Shown here: positions 29,249 through 37,309 of the stretch, one piece after another
Layout: every line of letters starts with the position of its first letter
How positions within the stretch are numbered: the stretch's first letter is position 1
IMG/VR virus record: IMGVR_UViG_3300031951_000519
Coordinates: 1 to 37,843 of that record
From: a virus
Direction: 5' to 3' (one strand)
Length of the DNA stretch: 37,843 nucleotides
Translations under genes and position numbers: made by a program
Notes under the pieces: generated by a model
The model's input: the letters and a program-made list of their open reading frames with translations, nothing else
What the model was told of the DNA's origin: nothing
Database searches by the model: none

Positions 29249-29965
29249 TTATTGGAAGCGGGCGGAGAAGTGGTGAACCTTGGAAGCTTGGAGCCAAAAC
29301 TCATCCATGCGGGCGACGAGCTGACCCTCGGCGCGGGCGCGCTGGTAGGCGGCTTTGTCGTATTGGCCATCCTCTTCCAATGTCATCGCGTGCGCGTAGG
29401 TGCGGGCGTGATCGGCGAGGTAGGCGGGGACTTGCTGCCGCCGCCAGTAGGCTGTGCTTGTCGGGGCGTTGCCAGTGGTCGCGGCAAGGCAGAGGTAGCA
29501 ATCGCTGGTCGGTGCGTGATAAACCAAATCGCCCGGCGCGTAAGTGGTGGCGGCGTTGTAAGCTTCGGATGTGAATTGCGGCGCTGGCAGGCGGAAGCGC
29601 ACCCAGACAGGAACAGAATCCGCATGGCTGTCGTCAGTGATTTCGGCAGTGGTGTCGCCTTGGGTGAAATCCAACTCTTTCGCGTAGGAGGAATCGCTGC
29701 CGGGATGCTCGTCGTAAATATGCAGAATGCGTCCGATGGGATTAGCCGGAGCGGCTTCCTCCAGCGTGAGCGTATGGATAGCCGGGGTGCGTTGCTCCGT
29801 GAGCGTGACATCCGGCCAAACATAGAAAGACCAAGCGACATCCACGGCCTCGGCGAGATAGTCGGCAAGCGCGGAGGCTTGGGAATCCATGACCGGCTGC
29901 GCGGCGTCGAGGCCCATGCGGCGAAGCACGCCGTCGCGGAGGGATTTGTAGGTGACGGCTTTCAC
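29249..29965 (-). CDS. Head-tail adaptor (tail tubular A-like) protein
   Basis: 238 residues, ATGA-coupled to the portal gene. The N-terminal helical part (Y-K-S-L-R-D-G-V-L-R-R-M-G-L, A-L-A-D-Y-L-A-E-A-V-D-V-A-W, W-P-D-V-T) fits podoviral adaptor proteins that sit under the portal ring. An inserted segment Y-A-P-G-D-L-V-Y-H and S-T-A-Y-W resembles small carbohydrate-binding modules that occur in phage structural proteins. The C-terminal helices return to the adaptor fold. Call rests on position and helical pattern. Confidence 0.65.
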   Translation of the reverse strand: MKAVTYKSLRDGVLRRMGLDAAQPVMDSQASALADYLAEAVDVAWSFYVWPDVTLTEQRTPAIHTLTLEEAAPANPIGRILHIYDEHPGSDSSYAKELDFTQGDTTAEITDDSHADSVPVWVRFRLPAPQFTSEAYNAATTYAPGDLVYHAPTSDCYLCLAATTGNAPTSTAYWRRQQVPAYLADHARTYAHAMTLEEDGQYDKAAYQRARAEGQLVARMDEFWLQASKVHHFSARFQ

Positions 29966-32043
29966 GCGGTGGGTTGTTGCAAGGCGGGGAGCGTGCCTTG
30001 GCGGCCGATGACGGCGTTTTGTTGTTGTTGATTTTGGAACTCGAATGCCTTCATTCGCGCCTCGATCATCTTGCGGAAAATTTCGTCTTGCTGGAGGCGC
30101 TGCTGGATGGCGGGGTTCGCTTGGATAATGCCTTGGAGGACTTGGGCGCGGAGTTGGAAGTTGACGCCCTCCTGCGGCAATGGCGGCTCGGTTCCGGCGG
30201 CGATCTTGGTGTAGGCGAGCTGTTCCTCGTCGGCCTCGATCTGGGCGGCGGGGCCGGGGTCGCGGACGATGAGGTCGGCAATGTTCGGATCGACCGTGGA
30301 CATGATAAACTTCACCAGCCCGGCGCGGTCGATGACTCCCATGTTGTCCATCGGCACAAGGTTTTTGGTGATGTATTCGAGCTTGATGCCGAGGAGTTCG
30401 CTATCGAGCTGCTTGGCGTCGAAAGTGACGGAGAGATCGAATTTGCCTTGGATGTCCTCGCGGTTGGCGGAAAAAGGAATGTTCTGCCCGCCCGAGACTC
30501 GGAGGATTTGGACGGGCGGCATGTATTGCTGCATGAGTTGCCAGGTCTGCGTGACGATGGCTTTGAAATCCCGGAGCCAGCGATCCACCGTGTGCTGCGT
30601 GGCAAGCTGGGCGTAGTTCGCATCGACGCCTTCTCCGGCCAAGCCGAAGTATTCATTCACATCTCGGCGGACGGCGCGCTCGATCTCGATGGTGCCTTGG
30701 TCGAAAGGCGGCGGCGGCAGCCAGCCAAACTCATTGGCGCGGCGCTCGGGGATTTGCACGGCAGGGCCGAGGATGATGTCCATTTTGCCCCGGTTGGCTG
30801 GGACTCGCATGGGCGGCAGGATGGAAATGCTGGCTCGGTCGGCTCGGTAGTCGCGCTGGCTTTTGATTTCCTGCTGCATGGTGCCGACGATTTCGGGAAT
30901 GCCCCGTGCCTCGATGAGGCACCGGCTGATGCGCTCGCGAGGGAGTTCGATGAAGGGATATTGGCCGTGCGCGTATTCGAGGATTTCTTCTTTGGCGGCG
31001 GCGTCGCTAATCGAGGAGTGGACGACGCGGCACATGAGTTTCGTAGCACCTGTCGTCTCGTCCTCCTCCTTGGAGTAAATGTGCCAGAGTTCCACCATGT
31101 CGCGGTATTCCTCGAAGAGAAGGTGGTCGCGGCGGTTGGCGGATTGCTGAACGATAATCGGCCAAAGCGAGGAGCCTTTTTGGCGCTCGGCTTTCTCGAC
31201 GAAATCCTCGTCGTAGCCAGCGGTGACGATGCGCTCGCGGAGTTCTTCGCAAGTGACCATTTCGCGGCGAGCAATCCATGGGGCGCGCTGGAGGTCGTAG
31301 GTGGCGGCGGGGAAAACGATGTCGTTGAATGGCTCCAGCGCGCACCACTCCGGGCGGCTCTCGAAGACATAGGGCGTGGGGACTTCCACTTCGCCACCTT
31401 CGCGGAGCTTTTTGATATTGGCTGCGGTGCCAGCGCCGGGGGCGAATTGATCGGCGAGTTCGATGGCGGCATCCTCTTGGAGCGGGTCGAGGACAGAGCC
31501 GATGAAGGCTTCGAGCGTGGGGTCTTGCGTCTCGGCCAGCATGGCGAGGAGCGTGTCGAGGTTATAGGTCTTGATCTCGACGCGGCTGGTGGTGCGCCAG
31601 AAAACGCCCATCACGGCGAGGCCGTAGGTGGCGCGGAAGTTGAGGGCGAGTTCGAGTTCGCGGCGAAGGTCGTCGGCGCAATGCGTGTAAAGCATCCACT
31701 TGAGCAAAGACTCGCTGCGTTGTTGCAAGATGCCGTCGGTGGATTCGACGGGGAGCATTTGCAGGCGGGAGGAAAAGGTAGCCGTGAGGCAAAGTTGGGT
31801 TTCGCGGTTGGAAACAAAATCGGCCAGGCGGATGCGGGCATCGCTCGCGCCTTCCCAGGGGAAGATTTTCTTGCGGTAGTTGCCGCCCCATTTGCGGCCA
31901 TCGCTGGATTGGCCATCCCAATACGCCAGGCGGGTGTCGTAGTTATCGGCGCGGCGGGTGGAATACCACGACGCATCGGTGGCGGCGGTGGTGAGTTCGC
32001 GAATCCAATAGTTGAGGTCGGACTTGTCCTCGTTGTCTTTCAT
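29962..32043 (-). CDS. Portal protein
   Basis: 693 residues, the usual size for podovirus-type portals. The N-terminal part has W-E-G-A-S-D-A-R-I-R-L-A-D-F and a long helical stem region. Features such as P-Y-V-F-E-S-R-P-E-W, D-Y-R-A-D-R-A-S-I-S-I-L-P-P and P-G-P-A-A-Q-I-E-A-D-E-E are typical of this portal group. The C-terminus is Gln-rich and coiled (barrel-like). It forms the twelve-fold ring through which DNA enters and leaves the head. The start overlaps the stop of the small upstream gene as TAATG. Confidence 0.85.
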   Translation of the reverse strand: MKDNEDKSDLNYWIRELTTAATDASWYSTRRADNYDTRLAYWDGQSSDGRKWGGNYRKKIFPWEGASDARIRLADFVSNRETQLCLTATFSSRLQMLPVESTDGILQQRSESLLKWMLYTHCADDLRRELELALNFRATYGLAVMGVFWRTTSRVEIKTYNLDTLLAMLAETQDPTLEAFIGSVLDPLQEDAAIELADQFAPGAGTAANIKKLREGGEVEVPTPYVFESRPEWCALEPFNDIVFPAATYDLQRAPWIARREMVTCEELRERIVTAGYDEDFVEKAERQKGSSLWPIIVQQSANRRDHLLFEEYRDMVELWHIYSKEEDETTGATKLMCRVVHSSISDAAAKEEILEYAHGQYPFIELPRERISRCLIEARGIPEIVGTMQQEIKSQRDYRADRASISILPPMRVPANRGKMDIILGPAVQIPERRANEFGWLPPPPFDQGTIEIERAVRRDVNEYFGLAGEGVDANYAQLATQHTVDRWLRDFKAIVTQTWQLMQQYMPPVQILRVSGGQNIPFSANREDIQGKFDLSVTFDAKQLDSELLGIKLEYITKNLVPMDNMGVIDRAGLVKFIMSTVDPNIADLIVRDPGPAAQIEADEEQLAYTKIAAGTEPPLPQEGVNFQLRAQVLQGIIQANPAIQQRLQQDEIFRKMIEARMKAFEFQNQQQQNAVIGRQGTLPALQQPTA

Positions 32044-32399
32044 TAGGCGGCTTTCCCGAGGCCCGGCATGAGGATCATGGTTTTGCCGGTGCCACCGGAT
32101 TTCACCACGGTCGTTGGGAAATTTTTCTTAAACCAGTTGCGGAAATCTTTGTCGCGCCAGCAGCCTGGCACCTTGGCATTCCACCAATGGTAAATCTGTG
32201 CATCGACGGACATATCGAGATACCCGATTCCATCCACGGCGTTGAGCGGGGTGGAGGCGCGGTCGGCGGCGATGGCCGCTTGGCGGGCTTCGGCGTGCAT
32301 CGCTTTCTCTTCCCACTGCGCGGCGAGTTCCTGCCTCGCGCCCTCGGCGAGATCGGAGGGAATTTCGGAAAGGAGGTCTCTGAGTTCGTCGTTTGGCAT
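32043..32399 (-). CDS. Small head-region protein
   Basis: 118 residues between the major capsid and portal genes. A helical N-terminus (D-E-L-R-D-L-L-S-E-I-P, A-R-Q-E-L-A-A-Q-W-E-E-K-A) is followed by a compact region W-W-N-A-K-V-P-G-C-W-R-D-K-D-F-R-N-W-F-K-K. It ends G-G-T-G-K-T-M-I, which looks like a P-loop fragment but lacks the rest of an ATPase. Could be a head-completion or packaging accessory protein; not recognised. Confidence 0.55.
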   Translation of the reverse strand: MPNDELRDLLSEIPSDLAEGARQELAAQWEEKAMHAEARQAAIAADRASTPLNAVDGIGYLDMSVDAQIYHWWNAKVPGCWRDKDFRNWFKKNFPTTVVKSGGTGKTMILMPGLGKAA

Positions 32400-32408
32400 A
32401 GAGCTAGA

Positions 32409-32435
32409 GCCGGGGGCGCGAGGGCCGCCCCCGGC
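32409..32435 (-). terminator. Very strong hairpin after the major capsid gene
   Basis: GCCGGGGGCG (32409-32418) and CGCCCCCGGC (32426-32435) form a perfect ten-base-pair GC stem with a seven-base loop, 14 bases after the capsid stop. No U-tract follows. In this position it probably stabilises the 3' end of capsid mRNA and lowers expression of the portal and downstream genes (inference from known capsid-gene hairpins). Confidence 0.6.
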
Positions 32436-32448
32436 GGATTAACCCAAA

Positions 32449-33471
32449 TCAGGGTGTAGCGTAGGCGAACTTGCCGAGGACTTCGGGATTCGCGCAGGCG
32501 ACGCCAAAGATGGCATCGACATAACCACGAGGACCGGCTCCATCGACAGGGAGCTTTTGCATGTTGGGTTTGCGGTTGAACCGGATTTCCACCATGTCCA
32601 TATCGAGCACATAGCCACGGGCGGCTTTTTCAGCGGCGTCGTCTCCGCCCAGGTAAACGCTGGGGTGAAGGCTCAGTGTGCCGAAATCCGACTCATATAT
32701 GTCGATCACGCTGCTGATCTTTTTGCTGTCGAGGGACTGCGTGAAGGTGCGAACGGAAGACATGACATTTGTGCTGCCTGCGGAGGTGCGGATGAAACCC
32801 GAGAAGGCTTTCTTCAACGCGGTGCCGCAAACGAGGTCGTAGTTACGACGCTGGCGGCGCACCGTGAAGATGCTTTCCATAAGGTCGATCACTTGCGACT
32901 CGGTGAGGCTGCCCGGCGCAGTCGTATTGATCGAAGCGGCTGGTGTGCGGTAGGCCGAAGGAACGGCGGTCGCGGTGTCGGATTGTGCCGAGTTGCTGAT
33001 CCATGAGCCGAGGCCACGGGTCTTGTTGGCGACGCCGCCGGAGGATTGGTTGCCGGAAGCGGCGACAGAATCGTTGTCGGAGCCCATGACAGACTCGATG
33101 TCGATTTTCAGCTCCACGAGGGCTTTTGCAGCGGCCTTGTTGAAGGCTTGCTTTTTGCCCACGCCAGCGAGGTCGGCGATGTTCTCGACGAAATCGTCCA
33201 CTTGGAACGCCCGGCGTGCCTTCATGACACGGCCCGAGAGCAGTTCGCGGTTTGCGTGTTTGTCGGCGTAGGTTGTGACAGCCGCGTTGGCGAGAACGCC
33301 ATCGGTGTTCGGGGTGTCGTAGCGGTCAACGGGCCATTGGAAAAGCACATTGGCGGGCTCTTTGCCCTTTTTGCACATGGAGAAGATCGGGGTATCGCCG
33401 GGTTCGATGAGAACCATAGCGTCGGACAGGTCTTCGTGTTGTCCTTTAACGGTCAGGATGGATGTAGCCAT
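32449..33471 (-). CDS. Major capsid protein, SU10-like (DUF5309 type)
   Basis: 340 residues. Typical HK97-fold features for this group: D-T-P-I-F-S-M near the start, W-P-V-D-R-Y-D, F-Q-V-D-D-F-V, then the helix A-F-N-K-A-A-A-K-A-L-V-E-L-K-I-D-I-E-S-V-M-type spine and S-L-H-P-S-V-Y-L-G-G late on. Length is normal for SU10-type major head proteins. Encoded between the putative scaffold and the portal, with a strong hairpin after it. The family call is from remembered sequence pattern, not a search. Confidence 0.8.
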   Translation of the reverse strand: MATSILTVKGQHEDLSDAMVLIEPGDTPIFSMCKKGKEPANVLFQWPVDRYDTPNTDGVLANAAVTTYADKHANRELLSGRVMKARRAFQVDDFVENIADLAGVGKKQAFNKAAAKALVELKIDIESVMGSDNDSVAASGNQSSGGVANKTRGLGSWISNSAQSDTATAVPSAYRTPAASINTTAPGSLTESQVIDLMESIFTVRRQRRNYDLVCGTALKKAFSGFIRTSAGSTNVMSSVRTFTQSLDSKKISSVIDIYESDFGTLSLHPSVYLGGDDAAEKAARGYVLDMDMVEIRFNRKPNMQKLPVDGAGPRGYVDAIFGVACANPEVLGKFAYATP

Positions 33472-33501
33472 AATATTTGATTTTGGATTTAAGGTTTGGA
33501 G

Positions 33502-34539
33502 TTAGTCGTCGAGCAGGGCTGCGACGAAGGATTCGGCGGCCTCACGGCTGCCGGTTTGTTTCAAAGCGGCTAAGGCATTCGGGGCGGATTTGGCGCGGGG
33601 CGCGGCGGAAGGTTGTGGCACCTTGGGAGCGACTTTGGCCGGGGCGGCGGTTTTGGCCTTGGCCTCGGGTTTTGCGGAGTTTTTGCGAACCGCTTCGAGT
33701 TGTTGGAAGCGGAGGGCTTGGCCTCGCATGGCGTCACCGATGATGAGTTCGAGGTTCGGGAGCTTGGCCAACGCGGGGTGAGCGCGCAGGCTTTCCTGCA
33801 TGACTTTCCGCAGGGGAGCGCCCTCTTGGAAAATCTCCGGGTAGCTGTGCCGGGCCTCCGCGATGTAGGTCTCGCGTTGAGCGAAGTAGGCGCGCTTGTT
33901 CGACTCGCCGCGCACAATGGCTTTTGCCATATTCAATCGTTCGCGGAGTTGGGCGCTGGTGAACTTCTGCACGGCTCCGTTGCCCATCGGCACTTCCACT
34001 TCGCCGCCTTCGATTTCGGCTTTGGCGAGGAGGTCGGGCACATTGTCGAGAACGGTATTGGCGGCGCTGAGGCGGGCTTCGAGGGTGGCGGCATCTTGGA
34101 TGTCGGCGAGCGGGTCGGCGGCATCCTGGACGATGATGGGTTGCGCTTTGGCGAGAGCTTCTTTGGTTTGGGCCAATTCGCTTTCGAGTGCGGCGGCTTG
34201 CTCCTCGGCGCTTTTGGCGCGGGCGGTGAGCTTGTCCACGCGCTTGGAGAGTTTTTGCACGGATTTTTCCTGCGGCGGCTCGGGCGCGTCCTCCTCGGGC
34301 TCCTCTTCGGATTCCTCGGTGTCGTCGGTTTCTTCGGTCGATTCCGGCTCGTCGGTCGAATCGTTGGATTCGTCGGCGGTGTCGTCGTCGGTGGTGGTGT
34401 CAATTTCTTCTGTCGGCTCGGCGTCTGTTGGCTCCTCGGGGGTTGATTCCGGGGCTGTTGGTTCATCGACGGTCGGAAGTTGAATTCCGAGTTCGTCAAG
34501 GATGTCTCCGAGTTGAATGCTTTCGTCTGCTTGTCCCAT
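33502..34539 (-). CDS. Probable head scaffolding protein
   Basis: 345 residues. The first 95 are extremely acidic and low-complexity (Glu, Asp, Thr, Pro, Ser). A coiled-coil region follows (S-K-R-V-D-K-L-T-A-R-A-K-S-A-E-E-Q-A-A-A-L), then a helical domain, and a Lys/Ala/Pro-rich basic segment. The end is a helix E-A-A-E-S-F-V-A-A-L-L. Acidic start, coiled coil, basic C-terminal capsid-binding part and position immediately before the major capsid gene are the usual signs of a scaffold. GGAG nine bases before the ATG. Confidence 0.75.
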   Translation of the reverse strand: MGQADESIQLGDILDELGIQLPTVDEPTAPESTPEEPTDAEPTEEIDTTTDDDTADESNDSTDEPESTEETDDTEESEEEPEEDAPEPPQEKSVQKLSKRVDKLTARAKSAEEQAAALESELAQTKEALAKAQPIIVQDAADPLADIQDAATLEARLSAANTVLDNVPDLLAKAEIEGGEVEVPMGNGAVQKFTSAQLRERLNMAKAIVRGESNKRAYFAQRETYIAEARHSYPEIFQEGAPLRKVMQESLRAHPALAKLPNLELIIGDAMRGQALRFQQLEAVRKNSAKPEAKAKTAAPAKVAPKVPQPSAAPRAKSAPNALAALKQTGSREAAESFVAALLDD

Positions 34540-34690
34540 GGGATGTGGTCTCCAAGTCCTGATCCAGACCGGTGGGTTTTAGCGCCGCCCGCACATTTCC
34601 ACGGGTGGCGCGGCGAGCCGGTGCAGCCCTCGCGCTGATGAGGGGACTGCCACAAGAAATCGGGCCCGCCTAGAGGGTGCTGGCGAAACG

Positions 34691-34730
34691 GGAGCAAACG
34701 GGGAGAAACGGGCAGAAACGGGGAGAAAAT
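34691..34730 (+). repeat. 10-bp tandem repeat, four units
   Basis: Units GGAGCAAACG, GGGAGAAACG, GGCAGAAACG and GGGAGAAAAT run head to tail, preceded by a partial unit (GAAACG). It directly abuts the dispersed 33-bp repeat copy B. Purine-rich on the plus strand. Confidence 0.8.
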
Positions 34731-34763
34731 AAATTCACCACCGAGGACACGGAGGGCACGGAG
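34731..34763 (+). repeat. Dispersed 33-bp repeat, copy B
   Basis: AAATT-C-ACCAC-C-GAG-G-ACAC-G-GAG-GG-CACGGAG on the plus strand, 27 of 33 bases identical to copy A at 45-77 on the minus strand. Non-coding here. The two copies are inverted relative to each other and, on the circular map, flank the segment from the DUF551-like gene through the terminase to the 80-residue gene (about 3.1 kb plus any missing bases). Confidence 0.7.
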
Positions 34764-34770
34764 GGGGGAA

Positions 34771-35013
34771 TTATTTCTTGGCCTCGAATGCCTCGGCTCG
34801 GGCGGCGGCGAGGTCTTCGCGGAGCGTGAGGAGCGCGTCGAGACGCCCGGCGGCGCTGGCGAGTGTGCCGTGATTTTGGGCGCTCGCGGGCATGGTGACA
34901 AAAATTTGCGAGTCGGCGATGTGGTCGTCGAGTCGCTTCATGAGCGCACGGAACCAAGGCTCCTCGGCGGAGACGCACCAGGCGGCTTCAAGTTCTTCGG
35001 CGCTCATTACCAT
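34771..35013 (-). CDS. Hypothetical protein after the terminase genes
   Basis: 80 residues from ATG 35013; a second in-frame ATG at 35007 overlaps the previous stop as TAATG and is equally possible. Sequence: E-E-L-E-A-A-W-C-V-S-A-E-E-P-W-F-R-A-L-M-type helix, then I-F-V-T-M-P-A-S-A-Q, ending in a helix L-R-E-D-L-A-A-A-R-A-E-A-F-E-A-K-K. No family recognised. Position suggests packaging or head assembly. Confidence 0.6.
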   Translation of the reverse strand: MVMSAEELEAAWCVSAEEPWFRALMKRLDDHIADSQIFVTMPASAQNHGTLASAAGRLDALLTLREDLAAARAEAFEAKK

Positions 35014-35258
35014 GGCTCGATTTCTGAAGCGGCAGCGGAAGCCGCCGGGGCGGGCGAATCGGAGGAATCGGTTTTCTTGGGCTCGAAGTAGAGCTTGAAG
35101 TATTTGCCGCCGCCCTCGTCGCGGGATTCGTTTATGTATCCGCTGATCCAGTAGGCCACGCCTGCGATGGTGGCGGAGCCTTTGTGATCGGGGTGCGTCT
35201 CTTTTTCTTTCCGCTTGTTGCGGGAGAGGGAGCCGATGTTGTCGGTGCGTTTGGTCAT
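35007..35258 (-). CDS. DUF736-like small phage protein
   Basis: 83 residues. The pattern N-K-R-K-E-K-E-T-H-P-D-H-K-G-S-A, then A-Y-W-I-S-G-Y-I-N and G-G-G-K-Y-F-K-L-Y-F-E-P-K resembles DUF736 and similar phage proteins with a small beta-barrel. A Ser/Pro/Ala-rich tail follows, as in small single-strand-binding proteins. ATGA overlap with the HTH gene before it. Nucleic-acid binding is plausible, not shown. Confidence 0.55.
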   Translation of the reverse strand: MTKRTDNIGSLSRNKRKEKETHPDHKGSATIAGVAYWISGYINESRDEGGGKYFKLYFEPKKTDSSDSPAPAASAAASEIEPW

Positions 35259-35407
35259 ATTGTTTCGAGGTCGCGGGCGCGGAACCAGGAGCGGCAGCCG
35301 CGTTTGCGAACGGGCTTGATGAGGCCGGTGGAGATGAGCTTGTCGAGTTGCTTGGTCGTTATGCCAAGGCGGTCCAAAACATCGCGGCGGCGGAGCAAGA
35401 GTGGCAT
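35255..35407 (-). CDS. Small MerR/AlpA-type HTH protein
   Basis: 50 residues: L-L-L-R-R-R-D-V-L-D-R-L-G-I-T-T-K-Q-L-D-K-L-I, then G-L-I-K-P-V-R and W-F-R-A-R-D-L-E-T. This is a minimal winged HTH of the kind that reads short DNA sites. The true start is the ATG at 35407; the open frame before it is antisense-type shadow of the terminase gene. Its place right after the large terminase makes it a candidate DNA-recognition factor for packaging, or an excisionase. Confidence 0.75.
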   Translation of the reverse strand: MPLLLRRRDVLDRLGITTKQLDKLISTGLIKPVRKRGCRSWFRARDLETI

Positions 35408-35435
35408 ACGGGAATTATAGGGGGAGGCTGTCAAG

Positions 35436-37145
35436 TTAGTAGCAACCCCCACCGCGAGCGCGGAGAGATTCTGGGTCCACATATTCGACATCTCTGGCGA
35501 GAACGATGTAGCGGACAACATCGATCCAGTCTTTCGTTGCGCCGTGCTTACCGTCTTTGCCAGTCCAGGTTTTAAGGGCGTAGATGAGGTTTTGGCAACG
35601 CTCGCTGATGTAGAGTCTCGGAGAGTTATCGGACCCAAGTGGGCGCTCCTCGTCAAAGGCGAGCCAATCGTTGATGATGCCGACGCCCTCGGTGATGGCT
35701 TTGCCTGAAGTGGCTTTGAAATCAAAGCCCATACGGTCGTCGCATTGTTCGATGAGAGTGCGAACGCCCTCTTCGGTCATGGTGGGCGTGTTCCCGTAGC
35801 GAGAATCCATCCATCGTTCTTCGACCTTGGCGATTTCGTCGGCCTTCTCAGCGGCTTCGATGACGGCTTTGTATTCTTTGAAACCAAACCAGCAGCAGGC
35901 TTTTTGGGCGGGACCAGGGCGACCGTCTTCGAGCTTGCCATCCGCTTCAGCCCACGGGCCGGGGTAGCCGACGCCTTCGATGTATTCCAGTTGGTTTGGC
36001 CATTCACGGTAAATCCAACAACGGTTGTCTGGGGTGAATCGAATCCACAGCATGGCCCACGCTTTACCTTCGCCGGGATCGACGAAGTGGAAGACGGTTC
36101 CCTCCTTGGGAATTTTGTCGTGCGGGACGACATGCACATTTTCGCGGAATTTAGGAAACATCGCCATCCGCGCCTTGGTCGGCACACCGTAGGCCCGCAT
36201 GAGGATTCGCTCGCGGTTGCTGCCGCGCAGCTCGGTTTCCATGGCCTCGGGGTTGCCAAAAGGGTTGTCCGCAGTGTGGAAATAAACCACTCGCGCTTTT
36301 TCCCTGGTGCATTGCTGGATGCGGGGCACTTGCTCTACGCCCATCAATTTGCCATCGCGGTAGCGCGGCAAGAGCGGCGCATCGCATTCCTCCAGCGTCT
36401 TGGCCCCGTCGAGGTATTCTTTGACCGTCGTCGAGTAGCCTGACACCGGCGTGAAACCTATGCCCAACTCTCCATCTCGCGTGAGTAGCCTAAAACGGAC
36501 AGCTTCCAACCAATCAGGTGTGACTAGCTCGTCTGCCCAACAGAAGTCCAATTCGGCACCTTCTATCGAGGTGACATCCATCGAGTAGAATTTGAACCAG
36601 CATTGGGAGCCATTCGGCAAAACGAAGGAGTTCTCGGTGAAGCCTCCCTTTTGCGAATAGGTGATGTTGGCGACCGCGCCTTTTTTTAGTTTGCCGCTGG
36701 CAATGGGCTTCCACTCGGCGGGGAGGTATTCCCACAAATAGGGCTGCTGGTTTTGGATGGAGGCGGCTTCGGTGGATTGCAGGCACCAGACCTTTGCGCC
36801 GGGCTTGTTGACGAGGTGCTGCATGGCGCGGCGGGCGAAGTAGCGGGACTTGCCGGAGCGGTTGCCGCCGAGGATCAAAAGCTCGGTGACGCCTTTGGGG
36901 AATTGCTCGCGCAGGCTGGCAAAGGCTGCATCGGCGCGGGCCCAGGCGGGATTCAGCCACCCGTAGCGCCAAGGGTCTTCGGCCATGCGGGCGATCTGCT
37001 CCTCTCGTTGTTTGTGGATGGCGAGGAATTGCTCTTCGCTGGCGGCGACGCGGCGGCCTTCGTGCACGAGCACAATGCGGCCATCGGGCGAGCGGCCTTC
37101 GACGAGGATTTCGGGAACGACGGGGTGCGGTGTTTGCGGAATCAC
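35436..37145 (-). CDS. Terminase large subunit
   Basis: 569 residues. The GTG at 37145 is chosen because it overlaps the previous stop as GTGA; the extra residues of the longer open frame are shadow. ATPase: Walker A G-G-N-R-S-G-K-S at 93-100, Walker B E-L-D-F-C-W-A-D-E at 198-206, coupling motif G-I-G-F-T-P-V-S-G near 228-236. Nuclease domain: F-V-D-P-G-E-G-K-A-W-A (first acidic residue of the RNase H-like fold), W-M-D-S-R-Y-G and a late W-I-D-V-V-R-Y. It cuts concatemers and pumps DNA into the head through the portal. Length is normal for the family. Confidence 0.93.
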   Translation of the reverse strand: MIPQTPHPVVPEILVEGRSPDGRIVLVHEGRRVAASEEQFLAIHKQREEQIARMAEDPWRYGWLNPAWARADAAFASLREQFPKGVTELLILGGNRSGKSRYFARRAMQHLVNKPGAKVWCLQSTEAASIQNQQPYLWEYLPAEWKPIASGKLKKGAVANITYSQKGGFTENSFVLPNGSQCWFKFYSMDVTSIEGAELDFCWADELVTPDWLEAVRFRLLTRDGELGIGFTPVSGYSTTVKEYLDGAKTLEECDAPLLPRYRDGKLMGVEQVPRIQQCTREKARVVYFHTADNPFGNPEAMETELRGSNRERILMRAYGVPTKARMAMFPKFRENVHVVPHDKIPKEGTVFHFVDPGEGKAWAMLWIRFTPDNRCWIYREWPNQLEYIEGVGYPGPWAEADGKLEDGRPGPAQKACCWFGFKEYKAVIEAAEKADEIAKVEERWMDSRYGNTPTMTEEGVRTLIEQCDDRMGFDFKATSGKAITEGVGIINDWLAFDEERPLGSDNSPRLYISERCQNLIYALKTWTGKDGKHGATKDWIDVVRYIVLARDVEYVDPESLRARGGGCY

Positions 37146-37309
37146 AATTTTTCGCGGTTGAGTTCCAGCCAGGAGATGGCCTTGCCGGAATCCCCCACTT
37201 CCTCGGCGAGCACGCATTCATCGCTGATGATGCCGTGATCTTGGAGGAGGTTGAGGACTGAGGTTTCGTCGAGCTTGAAGGCTTCGATGTAATCGCGGAG
37301 GGCGTTCAT
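37142..37309 (-). CDS. Small acidic protein before the terminase
   Basis: 55 residues, coupled by ATGA upstream and GTGA downstream. Two helices with acidic surfaces: L-R-D-Y-I-E-A-F-K-L-D-E-T-S-V-L-N-L-L-Q-D-H and A-I-S-W-L-E-L-N-R-E-K-L. Immediately before the large terminase gene, where a small terminase subunit often lies, but it is too short and lacks an HTH. A packaging partner is possible. Confidence 0.6.
   Translation of the reverse strand: MNALRDYIEAFKLDETSVLNLLQDHGIISDECVLAEEVGDSGKAISWLELNREKL

Larger units (their letters stand above)
34540..34770. other. Non-coding gap with repeats before the scaffold gene
   Basis: No convincing gene on either strand. The part next to the scaffold start is GC-rich without clear motifs apart from the Shine-Dalgarno. 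The far part holds a 10-bp tandem repeat and the second dispersed 33-bp repeat. As the longest gap in the late block it may hold a late promoter, but I see no good -35/-10 pair. Confidence 0.6.

Noticed and set aside
29974-32046. 690-codon plus-strand open frame opposite the portal
   Set aside because: Mirrors the portal gene almost exactly and has no recognisable features; an antisense shadow.
32409-32435. Classical rho-independent terminator after the capsid gene
   Set aside because: Perfect stem but no U-tract, and essential head and tail genes follow on the same strand; kept only as a hairpin of uncertain role.
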